DNA of 64,000 bases. Source: Paramacrobiotus metropolitanus (lineage: Eukaryota; Tardigrada; Eutardigrada; Parachela; Macrobiotidae). The position numbers were made by a program, and so were the translations under genes. The notes below the pieces were generated by a model. The model did not search any database. It had not been told where the DNA came from and saw nothing but the letters and a program-made list of their open reading frames with translations. The stretch lies in contig NW_026570225.1 in the NCBI RefSeq assembly GCF_019649055.1, positions 1-64,000 on the forward strand, written 5' to 3'. Within the stretch, counting starts at the first letter, position 1; each line of letters begins with the position of its first letter. Shown here one piece after another: positions 41,317-53,878 of the stretch.

Positions 41317-44300
41317 CTACTTCCAGCTAGAATATAATGGAATCTGTTGACCTTTTGTCAGGATGATCGAAAACAACATTCTTTCAATCAGCGAAGCCAC
41401 AAACGTCGCGTCCCGGCTGTCAATACGCAAGTGACGCAGATCTGAAGCCACCATCAACAATAAAGCGTCCCCATCGATCATCTGCAAAGCACCGTGATTG
41501 CGCTTCAGAACAGCAGCGTTTGATAAAATGAAAAAATAAATTACCATGATAAAGTAGTTAGCAATGATAAAATTTAATAACTGTAATAAAAATCTCCTTT
41601 AATTAACAGAACAACGGAATACCAAAAGAAAATAAATGAAACTGAAACATTTTAATGTTATCAAAGCCCAAGACAAAATTCTATAACGTAACGAAATTCA
41701 AGAACAAAGTTTACCTCTTCGCGTAAAATATCCGGCGCTTCTGACTGCGGCAACTGTCGCACCAAGAATGAATACGTCTCTTCCACCGTCCACTTGCGGG
41801 GATGCTTGAAGAAATGCATCAAATATTCGCTGTCATCCACCAGTCTGCCGTTCGTAACCGGATTATTCTCAATATCCACATCACTATCGCCGTTCTCCAG
41901 ACTTATGCGCACCAGTTCCGCGATGTTCCTTCGCGATGTGGCAAACGACTCTTGCGTCTCTTCTTCCGAGGAGGAGGGCGACGGCGGCCCCTCCACCACA
42001 TTGACGTCAATAGGACGTGACACCGGAATGGGCACTCGCAACCCGGAATCCACTTTGGAGTAAGGCGGACCCCGACGGAAACGTTTCCGCAACGGTACGG
42101 CGCTGCTGTCACCGCCGTTCACAGTTTTCGTTTCGTTAGCCTTGCGCTTACTGCGCTCGGAACTTTTGGCATTCACAGCCTTGGGCGGTGGCGCTTCCTC
42201 CGATTCCACACTAGCCGCACGACTCGGCTCTTGGCTGTCCACGGTGGTATCCATTTCTTCATCGAAGCCGGTCTGTGAGCCTTCCTCGAAATCACCCGGA
42301 CCCACCGTCATCCGCACGGTCAAATCACCATCCATCTTGGGGTCTTCCGCGTCGAAATCGGCATCCAGGGCATCGCCATCGATGGAGTTGTCCAAGGACG
42401 ACTGGGCATCGTCATTTAAGGAGTCTTTGGTGTTGTTGCGCGGAATGCGCCGTCTAACTTGTAGATTCTTGAGATCGGGTTTGATAAACAGGTAGCAACG
42501 GTCTGGACAGCGTCCCGAGTACGGCTCCGTTGTAATCAAATTGGGGCAAGCTTCACATAAGATACAGATGTTCCGGAGGAAGTCCGGAACTTGCGACGCA
42601 TTTTTTACGACATCCACCAGCAGCATCTGGCGGCGTCCAGCCAATCTATAAAATCCACCAGATAGAAAAAAATTTCGATCTCCAATTTAAAAAATAACGA
42701 TCCCAAAAACACAGTTTCGTAGCCCATATCGGCGAAATACAGTTTATGACTAATCTTTCCTGTTTTTCTGTTGTACAAGTATTCACAAAGCAAGCGTTCA
42801 AGCCAGTACAGTAATCAATATATAGCTCGCTGCACACCGTCGACGCTAGCAGGCTGTGGTGTAGTCGTTTCATTCAATGTGTTTTTCGTGTGAATACGCT
42901 CTTTTACAGATGCTTACTTAGCCTTAATTCGGACTCGTTCCCAATTGGCAGACCGCGGACTCTCTCCAGACGCTCCGATCAGCTGCAGCAGCTTGGTTGG
43001 CCGCGTACCACAACTAATCAGCGACGTAATGAGACACTGCAACACCAGTTGCACTGGTCCCGGTCCCATACTCTTGGGCAGACTAATCACTTTCTTCGGC
43101 GACATCAACGGGCCACAGTTGCACTTGGGATTCACGTGCAGCGTAATGAGCTCGCCGTTCTTCGACTTCCCCGGGGATTCATTGCCTTCCCTTGGTGAAC
43201 GCGGAGACTTCCCGGGTGAAACGGAGCCCTGAGATCGTGAGCGGATGGCGGCCATACGCTGGCCGTGTACCATAAAGCGCGGCAGTTTCAAACTGTAGTT
43301 ATTGCTACCACAAAATCCCGCCGGAAAGATCTCCGTCGAGGTGAAGGTGACAATGTATGATGCACTTTGACCGTAACTATCAATTCGGATCCACAACAGC
43401 GGAGGAAACACTTTGAGAATGGTCGCCATGCAAATTTCCTCCGGATCAGTAGGATTGCTCATTTCGAGTTTCATTCCGCGAGAGAACCCGCGATTATCGA
43501 CGTTATTCTGTAATCATTACAAAACCATCATTCGATCATCAGAATCGCCATCTCTGTTTTCAGGATCATATTACTAAACGGCAAAAATCATCACAAAATT
43601 ATCTAACCCATCTCACTATTGTTAGCCTTAGGATACGAGACTTACGACCAACGTGATAATAGTCAACACAGTCGGAATCCTCAGATCTCCTTACCAAATG
43701 ACTGAAGCATTTCTGCGACGCCATTGCACCCCCATATTCATCAACAATCTTTTGCCAGGAAAACTCTGGCTTTTCTTTCTTTTCCTTCTCTTTTTTATCC
43801 TTTTCTCGTCTTTCTTTGTCAGTCGGCGGATCCCAACCTAGCAATTCAATAAAATAAAGCCTAAAAAAATTTCATCAAATAATAAGACAGCGCAAGCAAA
43901 GGAAACAAACTAGGAAATCCCAAGAGTACAGTATAGCATGTCAAATTATGATTTACCTGGAGGGCGGCTAAGTTTAATTCCGTTCTTTTTGCACCAGTGA
44001 ATGGGAAGTAGTTCTAAGCTATCGTTGTCATAAACTTGGACAATCTTTTCTTTTTTGTCTTCGCCGCGAAAATCCAAAATTTCTACAGCAACGGTCTGAT
44101 TCGGGAACACTTCGGTGACGACAGCGGGTGAGATCTGATGGCGCAGGTGAGGGTGGATCACTTCAACATGATCGCCTTTGGCGAACTGAGCAACCGGTAA
44201 TTCAAATTTCTACTCAAAAGAACAAGAGGTTTCATTTGCGATTTACTTATTTTTAATTTCCACGGATCTCAATTACCGAGAACACGTTTGCAGGAACAGG

Positions 44301-46770
44301 GACGAATTTGGACGACTTGGAGTCAAACTCTTGTACAAAATTAACTGTCTCCGTTACTCCCGTTTCGTCCACTGTCACACCTTCAAATGAAATACTGTAC
44401 AGAATTTATACTCTATCGTCTTCTACTCTAGAAAATGGCATCGATTCGCCCGCCGCTCGGGATTCAGGTAACTGGTCGTAATTTTTTCCTACCAAAATGC
44501 CATCTAAAACAGGCGTTTCAAATTAGAATTAAGTGTAATATTACCCAAGCCAAGCACTAATTCCTACTAATCCTTGCCTACCGTAGTGTAAGAAAATACA
44601 TAGAATCAGAAAAAAGTTTAATTTTATAATTGCATATTTTGTACAATTTCTCATTGGCGGTAAAAAGTTTAGAAAACGAAACTGTGCTGTCTCGCTTACA
44701 GCTTACCACTGGGGGGACTGTATTTGTATCCATTCTGCATTCCGAACCGGAATGGTCGTAAACGATGTTCCGTGCAAAATACCCAGACAACATCCTCTTC
44801 CGTTCCCTTCCAGTACTCTAACTGCAGTCGACCACCAATGTTCTTCTTGACAACCGCCGGCCACACTGTCATACCACACTGCTGATCCGTTATTTCCACC
44901 AAATGGCCCACTTCAATGCGATCCTTCAGCGCACGGCCGCGATGCATCAGTGCTTGGGCATCGGGTGTCGGCAGACCTTTTTTGGATCTCTCAACCACTT
45001 TTCCCAGGTAACTTTGATATTTCATCACAACTAAGATAATGAAAAGGAACGCTATAGCAAAAAGGCAAGGAAGAAAGTAAATTATTGTGCTATTAGCATA
45101 CTTTTAGGTGGACGGTGTAGGTTCCTGTCAAATGCACTCACACATGCGGATACATCGGCAGTAGTCAAATCTAACCAGAATGCTTCTTGACTACAAAAAA
45201 AAATAACGAAAACTGCAGAATACGGTCACAGCTTGGAAAATCAGTTACGTAGGCAGGTATAATATTATTAGAAATACGCCGAAAAATTCCGATGCAGCAC
45301 CGACTGCAGAAAATCGGTATTAAAAAACCCCCACAAAAATTTTAAACTTAAAAAAATGCTGAAAATATATCCAACAGATTACCGAACTCAATACAAGGAC
45401 AAACAAAGCAATAAAGCAAGGTACGGAAGCGCGACTCCGTTGCGTCGGCATTAGATTAAAGCTTCGCCACAGAAGTTTGGACTGTACTTACGGCTGCTCT
45501 TCCAGTCCGAGATATCGTACAAACACGTAGGAATCGTGGGCATAGATAAGCTCCACGTACCACACCGCTTTCTTTGTACCTTCACCTGAATAGACATACT
45601 CTAAACATTGCCCTTCATGTAAGCCGTTAATGAGACTGTCCGCAACCTGCAATGCAAACCAAGCCAAATATTGTCCACTCGGTTAAGTCTGCATGTTTTA
45701 TGCTGATACACAATGGTTTTCAGGTTTTGCACGAAAGTTTTCATGCAGTTGTGCTCTTCCTCTCCTGCATTTACTGCAGTTACAGTACTTACATGCTGGA
45801 AAGCCTCGGGAGGGACTGGGTGGGCATTGAGCTCTTCTAAGCAAAGTTCCCATGAGAATTCCATCTCCGCACGACTGGCATCCGACGATCCCGTTGCAAT
45901 CCCTTCAAGAACAGGCATTTTCAAGCCAATGAACCCAAAGTCTCACTTAAAGCAAAAGTTATGCGAATCTCCACTGCAGAAACGGGAGCAGAGATTCGAT
46001 TCCTCCTCGCATTCTCTCCACGTGCCTTTCAGTCTGTCTGCTACGGCTCAAAAGCGAATCTATGTCACGGTGTGGCATGGAAACCAAACCAACACGGCAC
46101 AATGAGGCAGGCCTGCCCAATGCGGACAGGCTAACCCACACCCAAAGGCGGGCTCGGCCAATCGGGACAGGCGAGGTACGCCTACAGGGCCGATCGGCCC
46201 ATAGCAACAAGACCATCCATATCCATTGTCTTCCTTGGCTTACCTTCCGTTTCCTGCGACGATGCGTCACTGTCCACTACCGTCGCATGATGGTCAGTCA
46301 AATTCTCCTCACCAGGAACGATCTGCTCGGCCTCAAGCGTGTCTTTGGATGCGGCAGTGCCAATGCGCTGTCGCGCCAGGGCCTCCAAAGTCTGCTCGGC
46401 ACGATCGATTGAATTTGCGGATAACTCAGTACGGAAAGACTGAAGAGAACTCCTTTCAGTCCTTTGGCAAAGATCACCAGCTCTACAAAATTTCAAGTAC
46501 GGTCAGTGCTTTGTTATGCTTACGAGTCACGATTGACTGCTGGTACGAGCTGGGAACTGATATCTCGCAAATACAGGTAGTACGATCGACTTGATTACGT
46601 AAACAGCGAACAGCCTCTATGGATAAGATAAACACATCCGTTTGCCTGATTACTGCAGCTGCCGTTATAAAATTCCACCGTACTTACGGTAAATCTGGTT
46701 GTTGTGGATTCTCGGCGAGTGTATGCCAAGACATGCCGCGAACGGCGGATGGCACCAGCGATTGTGGCAT
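41317..46770 (-). CDS. Sfmbt: Sfmbt: four-MBT Polycomb-group protein with SLED and SAM
   Basis: A chromatin repressor that binds mono- and dimethyl-lysine histone tails; Drosophila Sfmbt partners Pho in the Pho-repressive complex. Thirteen exons keep frame (5' to 3'): 46770-46688, 46589-46524, 46482-46244, 45902-45793, 45646-45492, 45190-45102, 45030-44707, 44380-44277, 44209-43957, 43837-43695, 43507-42918, 42645-41715, 41502-41317, giving 1,090 residues. MBT1 spans about 145-247, MBT2 250-355, MBT3 370-475 and MBT4 505-600 (MKLEMSNPTDPEEICMATI). The SLED domain starts near 641 with HVNPKCNCGP and ends about 775, followed by an acidic and basic linker, then a C-terminal SAM domain (about 1010-1080, WTVEETYSFL...IDGDALLLM). 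Order and spacing match Sfmbt rather than L(3)mbt or Scm. The first three exons (Gln/Ser-rich, no Zn finger seen) and the exon-4 acceptor are the least certain. Confidence 0.9.
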
Positions 46771-49319
46771 TCTCAGATGCCAGCTTCTTATGTCGCAGCT
46801 CGGCTGTGCTTCCTGCAGGCTAATTTTAGCAGAGTTATCCAATGCGAAGGGTATTGCCGATTACGAAATAAAAAATGATATCCCAAACTGTTTAAGCCGC
46901 GGAATTTCATAGACTACATAGAAACTATGTGAAAGCAGCGATAAAGTCCGCACTTTTGAAGAGAAACGCTATTGAAAAAGCTCTGGAACAGCTGACAAAG
47001 TGAGCGGAACATGCTAAGTGCAACAGGAGAAACTCGCAAGTCGAATCAAAGACTTTGACTGTGTCCGATCTTGGCAGCCTGCAAACCAAGCGTACGTTGT
47101 TTTGCGCATGCCGCATGGCACTGACTGAGCATAAGCATTACCTATGTACAATACGTACGGTATACACTATACAGTACACCGCTTCGCCTGTGTGCCGCGC
47201 CGCACCGCTTCGGTGCCACTTATACTTCGGTGCCACTTTGATACCGCACATAGCTAAAGCCGGTTTTAAACGCTATGGACGCTACACAACGCAAACGGCT
47301 GCCGCAGCACGCAGTGTAGCACCACGGTGGTAGCACTATCAGGATCAATAAGTAGTTTTGTTTTTGGGACTATCGATGGAACGGACAATTTAAGAAAAAC
47401 TTTTCTGTTGTAATTAATCCTGTTTTTGTTACAAACTTGTGACGTGACTGGCTTGGGCTAATAAACAAAATAAGTACTGTAATCACCCTCCATGACCAGG
47501 AGCAAAGAGATGAGTTTGACGATCAGCAAGTCAGTAAGATTGAAAATTTTGTATTGTATTAATTGTTAGGGTACTCGTACTTGTATTTATTTCCATAAAC
47601 ATAGCAGCAGAAATAATCTTTAAAATCAACTGTGGTGTCGGCTGAAAATGTTGATTACAATCGCATTTAATTATTTTAACTGTGGTACAAAGACTTGACA
47701 TTATGACATCGTTTTGCTAGAGTACTACGTAATGCAAGTAGTAAGTAGTGTATTACTGTAGTAAAAATCAGGATCGTACGTGCAATAATTACAAATCTTC
47801 AATGCATCGAATGATACTAGTTATTACTTGTGATAGAAAGATGGATACTTTAATATCGAACAGGGCAGACGTGGAATATATTATTATAATTACTGACATG
47901 GCACCGGTACGTACAGTACCGCATGCGTACTTAAGGTAAAGATATTCTAGATGAGCTAGAGACTGAAGACACGATTTATAACAAAGAACTTCTATGATAT
48001 CTTGCTCAGGAATTGTAGATTATTAGAAGGCCCTAAAGCCTCTTTCTCCCGTTTCTTTGCCCCATGGTCCGTTAATTTCAGATGCGGTGGGAATTAAATG
48101 TACCTCGGTTGCAGCCAGCTATGTTTTGCCATCTTCCCCCTAGCTTTCCGCGTGCTCGATCGGCTGCTGGCCTGCTCCCCCTATGTACGTCCACAAAGGT
48201 GTGGTCGATATACGATACACGTCGATATGAGACTTCCTATAGTTGTGTCTGCGCTGGTCACATCCACGGCTGCCGGTTTTCCGCGTCCCCACGGTACAAG
48301 TGTCCGGCCTCTTGTGGTCTTTAACAGAAAGAGTTTTTGGCTCCAAATTCTTGCTGGGAACCGACCGTCTTTTGTCCCTGAGTCAACTTCCCGCTGATAC
48401 CGTTGATCGTCATGTAGAGCCAGTAGAGGCAGTCTTCCGGCCGGTCTTCTGCATATCGAAGCTCGGCCCGTGGCGGCCCAGATCATCGACTATCCACGCA
48501 CAGGGCTTAAAGGTCACAAAAATTATTTAATATGGTGAAGGTTCGTTCACATATACGCGTACACGACTGGATGACAACAGCTTACATACTCGGCTCGTCA
48601 GTAGAATAGGCCGAAGTCTCTGTTCTTGTTGGCGTCACCCGGCTGGCATTTTACGAGTGCGTTGTGCCTGCATGAAAGACGGGCCTGCATAGATATTTAA
48701 TCATAAGCCCGACTACATCATTCCACAGCCTTTTCCTGAAAATATTAATCACACTGTTCGCTAATAGTGTGAGTACTATAATTATATCATACTGGTGCGG
48801 AAAGTCTGGAGAAAATGATTTATTTCACTTTCTAGTTTACGTTATACAGAGATAAGCCAAAGTATTACATAATATATTATATTTGTATGTACTGGCAATG
48901 CATGTGCATTTGGGACCTCCGGTTAAAATCGCGTGGGTAACAGCCTAATTCTAATTAAAACAAGTAAACGGCTACCTTTTCTGCAATATAGCGCTATTAC
49001 CTGTCAACGCAGTGCAAGTTTAAAGTGTTTAAAATTTCGCAATAAATAAGAGTTTCAAAGCGCAGCTTTTGTTTAGAACGAGAATTATTGCTACCTAAAT
49101 GATTTACTGCGGCGCTGAAGGCGCTGAATTAAGGCGCAATTCCCGTTAGGCACGAATGTATTTGGTAGTGTATTATATATGATCAAGTTACAGAGGTCTG
49201 CATAAAGTAATCGGGAACTGTTTCGTGATCAAGTTATGGTTTCTGTGAGTTCACTTTTATATAGCTTTGGAAACCAGCAGCTTTGGGCCTTTGGAGAATT
49301 TGTGAACTGACAAGTGAGA
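46771..49319. other. Divergent intergenic region between Sfmbt and the EGF gene
   Basis: About 2.5 kb carry the Sfmbt promoter on one side and the EGF-gene promoter on the other. A short direct repeat (CTTCGGTGCCACTT, twice) lies near 47210-47240. A G+C-richer stretch at 48100-48500 is open in several frames, but I could not match it to any protein; it may be a decayed fragment. Confidence 0.5.
49258..49264 (+). promoter_or_regulatory. TATA-box candidate for the EGF-repeat gene
   Basis: TATATAG lies 56 bp upstream of the ATG at 49320, leaving room for a short 5' UTR of about 25-30 nt. It is the clearest TATA-like element near a start codon in the window. Confidence 0.45.
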
Positions 49320-50854
49320 ATGTTTTCCTTTTTGGTTCTCCTTATGCCAATGTTAACGTTGACCGCTTCCGATCCTGTCCATATTATTCCAGGCAAGACA
49401 AACAGCACTAGTACAGAGTCTGTACATCTATAAAGTTACAGCTTGTTTCTAGGGATTGCACTTACATAAACACTGACACTGCATGCACACGTATAATATA
49501 ACGTATGAGTATAAAAGAAATTGGTGCGGTAACTTAATTGTTGATGCTGAATATTGTAAATATTAAAGTAAATAAGTTTCGCTTGGCACCACTATTCCTT
49601 ATCGGTGAAGGCCAGAACCGAATGGAAAAAGAGCCGCTGGTGCCAAGTTGGCAACGTTACTGTACGCTTAAGTAACACAATATTAACTGAAAGATGGTGG
49701 CAATAGCCAAAAGGGAGTGCCATTAGTCAAAGGGAGCGTTTTCGTTTTAAATTCTGAAAAAGGGTTGTCAATCGTCAAAAGGGGGTGTCTTGTAGGGGGT
49801 GACCCTTACAACTGTCATTTCTTATAAATCGAAAGATAGACCTGTCTGAAGCGTATAATATATGATTGTATCAGTATGTATCTTAATATTTTTAATATTA
49901 ATCGAAAATTTGTTTCGAAATTTGTTAGCCCGCGGTATACTTTCACAATGAATTACTTCTACTCCAGGCTTTTCAATAATTTTATCTATTTTTGCAGATG
50001 TCAACGAATGCCTCATATCACCGGGACTGTGCGGTCCACGTGGGAAGTGCATCAATTTAATCGGATCGTACACTTGCCTTTGCGCAGTCGGCTTGTCGTT
50101 CACCAATGGATCATGTACCAATGTAACCAGTCTTCCTACTGTGAATGAGTCCTCTGCTCTAGGCGCTCTATGCCAGAACACATCTGATTCTTCCCCGTGT
50201 ATGCAGCCGGCCACGGGAAACATGTCGAATATCTGCACGCACAACATTAATCCGTGTGGTTGGATGGGAACATGCCAAAATCTGGCTGAGCCCAATCAGT
50301 ACTCGTGCATCTGCTCACCTGGATACCGTTTCGATAACTCTACCTGCGTCGGTGCGTGGGCTTTTGTAGTTCGTTAAATTATGCTTTCGGGTGACGTGTG
50401 CTTGTGACGACATATGCAGATATCAACGAGTGCACCGAAGGTGGTGCCGATCGACTGTGTCCAGGCGGAATATGCGTAAATATGCCGGGCGCATACGCTT
50501 GCACCAATTGTCCATCTGGCTTTCAACCTGAACCGGCCAATGGCACGTGTTGGAAAAGTAACGAGTGCGCTGATGATCTGGCCTCGATTTGTGGTCCAGG
50601 AACATGTCACGGTGCGACCAACGGATTTATTTGCGTTTGTCCACCAGGATTCCAGTTTGTCAACGGGACTTGTCTGGGTACGAATGTTGGTCGGCCAAAA
50701 TTAAACGTCAAATGCATGTTAAATGCCGAATTTACCAACGGATACAAATTCTTTTTGAATTATGACAGATATCGACGAATGTATCATCCTCCCGGTGGCC
50801 TGTGGCGTTGGAATTGGGTGCAACAACACCATCGGTTCGTATAGGTGCGATTAG
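49320..50854 (+). CDS. Small secreted protein with calcium-binding-type EGF repeats
   Basis: Probably a secreted extracellular protein. Exons: 49320-49392 (signal peptide, hydrophobic FSFLVLLMPMLTL), 49998-50351, 50420-50677, 50769-50854, giving 256 residues with all frames kept. Exons 2, 3 and 4 each start, in phase 1, with Asp-[Val/Ile]-[Asn/Asp]-Glu-Cys, the calcium-binding EGF signature, and two further Cys-rich EGF-like units follow within exons 2 and 3. The last repeat stops after about four cysteines, at Ser-Tyr-Arg-Cys-Asp-stop, so it lacks its C-terminal half. Either the gene is truncated or the true transcript splices at 50844/50845 (AG|GTGCGA) to an exon I could not prove. Joining exon 1 to 2 needs a GC-AG intron (GCAAGA donor at 49393). 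Family beyond EGF is not recognised. Confidence 0.75.
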
Positions 50855-51719
50855 TGATTCCACCACAGATTATCATGAAGAATTTTTGACGACCAAATCT
50901 GCTCACACGTCCTGCTGACTGTTTGACCACGGGAAAGTCTGCGGTTTACAATGAAAACGCTGCGAGTACTTGTAAACTATTTCAGGCCGATCTTCCAGTG
51001 TACGTGCGTAAGTTCTCACTTCAAAGGTCATGGGTTTATTATGGTATTGGTGGGTATGTTACTACGCACTTGTTACGCTTCGGTTGCATTGAAGCTTTTC
51101 CCGAGATCATTCCACATCACGAGATCTAGAATGCTCCATGCAGTAAAACATTCTCCAATCTCTGTTTGTCATTACAGTATCTGATAGAAGTTCCGCTCAT
51201 TGTTGCTGCAGTAATGCTATTGCCATTGCGGTTCATAGAGCAACATTAATTTCAATAAACCGACAATACTCGCTATATCGCAGCGTACAATGTCGATTCA
51301 GGTTTTGGTACTGGAAAAAAACTGTTTGTTTTTATGCTTACTTGCGCGCACATGTGGACTGCCTCTTAGCACAATGGCAACACCTCCGGCAAGGTATCGC
51401 CAACGAAGCAAAACGACTCGGATATACAGTACTTACGAGTATTTTTAATGCCTACAGAAGTTGCTCACCACAATACAGTCATGCTTACCAAGAATTAACA
51501 CCCTTCAACGTCGCAATCAAATATAGATAAATACGCGACAGAGGAAAAAACTTCGCATGTCGAAATAAAACGCAATGTTTACGGGCAACATTTAAGATGG
51601 CGAACATCCGATAATGTTGGTATTATTGTTTCTTTAGTTACGCGATACTAAAAAGGAGTTTCCTGTTTTAACTGATGTGCGTATAATTTTGGCTTTCTGA
51701 TTTGGAATATCCCGTAAGA
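50855..51719. other. Intergenic region downstream of the EGF gene
   Basis: A possible 22-nt exon bounded by TTTCAG and GTAAGT lies at 50986-51007 and would add a Cys-x-Cys pair, but nothing further supports it. The rest is A+T-rich with no recognised gene. Confidence 0.4.
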
Positions 51720-53878
51720 ATGTTATTCTTTTTTCTCTTAACTTTATCCATTTTTGCCGTTTCGCAAGGTAAGTGAAATAAGCCTTCCAGTTCTAAAGTC
51801 TGTTTGTTGCGAAAATAGTACTGCGAGTTTCTGAAAAACTGAATTGTTTTGTCTGATTTTTGAATGTGAATATCACTGGTATACATGTATGTTACATTTA
51901 TATGCTTACCGATATTAAAATTACTTCGTCTTCTCGCAGACTTTAACCGTTAAAACTTAAAAGTAAGATGTACGTTGGGAAACGGTTACTTTTTATATTA
52001 CCATTATAAATAAATAAAAAGATTTTGGCTTCGTTTTCGTGTATACGAGTACTGAGTAAATGACTGAGCGTTTATATCGCCTTTATACATCTACTGTAAC
52101 CTGCCGCCGAAATAGAGTAAGATACTTTATATGCAATAATTACATAGTCACGTTTGGGATACCAACGCAGCCGACGACGGAAGATGAGATTTTCGGATTT
52201 CTCTCTGATCTGGACACGGAAGACTTGCTATACACCTGTAACTTCCTGAAAAGCCATCATTATGTATGCAACGTTACCCAGCTCGGTGCGAGCTTCCTCA
52301 AAGGCAAAAGCAATCCAAAAGAAACCAAGAAGACGCCGGATCGACCGGGAAAATTCGCCATATTCAATGTTACCGGCGAATGGTATTCAACATTTTTCCA
52401 CTTTTTTTATTTTATGTAATACTAGTACGGAGTCGTACTTCATGAGGTGTGTTATTGTTTCCGCAGGGCCGATTCGGATGGTAAGTTCCATCGTGCCGGA
52501 TTCTATGTATTTGCTCCACTTGAGAAACCAGAAATGCTCATTCAAAGTGTTGACATTAGGCATATTATTAGTCATCTAATTATCAGCGCTTGTGCTTTCG
52601 GAAATACCTAATTGAGGAATGTCTCTTGCAGGATTTATTAAGCAATTCTATGTGCAGTTAGACAACTTGGATATTATTGCCAAATGTTTCTTCCGCTTGA
52701 GTTACTACGAATGCTTCGGCGTGCCGAAATGCGACGGCAGTTCGGGCTTTTCGCCGTGTAGCGGCGGTGAGCCGTGGCGCGGATCGTACAGCGGTGCTCC
52801 CAATATTGGTATGGTAATTTCACTGCTTCACTGAAATGCTAAGCTGTACGGACTGTTCATACCGTTTTTTAACCAATCCGCCATCAGTCACTGTTAAAAT
52901 CTTCTGCAGGATTCCGCGGCAATGTTACCGCGCAGGCCATGCAGAGTCCCGGCGCAGCCAAACCTCAGTCGCTGCCATCAACCGACAATGCCGACGCCAA
53001 CTACAACCAGCAGAGGCCGGAAACGGACAGCGATAGCGCCTTCAACGCGTCCACTACTGACGATCAGATGGTGGTGAAGCACTTCTCCAGTCACGACAAC
53101 AAGACCGGCATGTCCAGCGAGGGCACCATCGCAATGTCGCCTGACGGCCGCACCGTCATCATCGCCAGCAGCGGCATGGTCAACAACACGTCGCCAGATG
53201 GAAACTACCGCATCGGCGGCTTTGCGTCGTCCTCGTCATCGTTTAGTTCATCGTTCGAAGACAGCAATATTAATAGCACTGGTAAGAATAACATAACAAT
53301 AAGTAAATTACAACTCCAAATATTTGTTTCATTATAATTGTAATTCCTAAGAAAATGCGGAAACCGCACCCAAAAATCGACGACGCCCTATTTTGGATTT
53401 ATTTCCATCCCTGTTCCAGTCGACATCCCTGGGCAATCTCTTCGGGCCACTCTCCGTGCCTTCGCCTAAAACCGATCAACAACCAAAGGTCACGTCCGCC
53501 ACCGGCGCAGTGCCCGCCCGCGGCCCGCACAAATGCGGTGAAAACACGTCAAGCACTTACGATTTCTCCTCGCTGCGCTGTATGATCGACACATTCCAGC
53601 GCAACGTCATGGGTAATATTATGTCATCCATCCAAACCGCCTTTTCTCGGATGAACTTTGGTAATTTTGGCATTCCCCAGCCATCAGCTAGTCTGTTCAG
53701 CCAAAATGCTCAACCCGCCATGGCGCAGTCGCGCAGCTATTTGGACCGTCCACGGGCCGCGGTTCCCTATGGCGTCCATGTGTCCGTGAAAAGTGATGCC
53801 AGTTCTCAGTCCAATCCGTTCTTCCCCGCCATCAACGAGGACGATGATGATACGGATTCGTGGCCGAGTTTCTTTTAA
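51720..53878 (+). CDS. Secreted protein of unknown family
   Basis: I do not recognise this family. Exons: 51720-51768 (signal peptide MLFFFLLTLSIFAVS), 52148-52382, 52467-52480, 52632-52808, 52910-53281, 53352-53878, giving 457 residues with frames kept. After the signal comes a region with Cys and N-glycosylation sequons (Asn-Val-Thr), including DLDTEDLLYTC. Exon 4 has four cysteines in Cys-Phe-Gly-Val-Pro-Lys-Cys and Ser-Pro-Cys contexts. Exon 5 is Ser/Asn/Asp-rich with many sequons and a poly-Ser run. The last exon has Cys-Gly-Glu and Arg-Cys residues and an acidic Asp-rich end. No transmembrane segment is seen. Exon 3 is either a 14-nt microexon or extends to 52546, both in the same phase. 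AATAAA follows at 53917. A cuticle or extracellular-matrix role is possible but unproven. Confidence 0.7.

Noticed and set aside
44410-44700. Additional Sfmbt exon in the 326-bp intron between MBT2 and MBT3
   Set aside because: A CTCTAG-type acceptor exists on the - strand, but no frame continues to a donor, and the flanking exons already join in phase.
48098-48530. G+C-richer stretch open on both strands upstream of the EGF gene
   Set aside because: Several overlapping frames of about 80-100 codons exist, but none resembles a known protein and no exon boundaries fit. Listed only as a possible decayed fragment.
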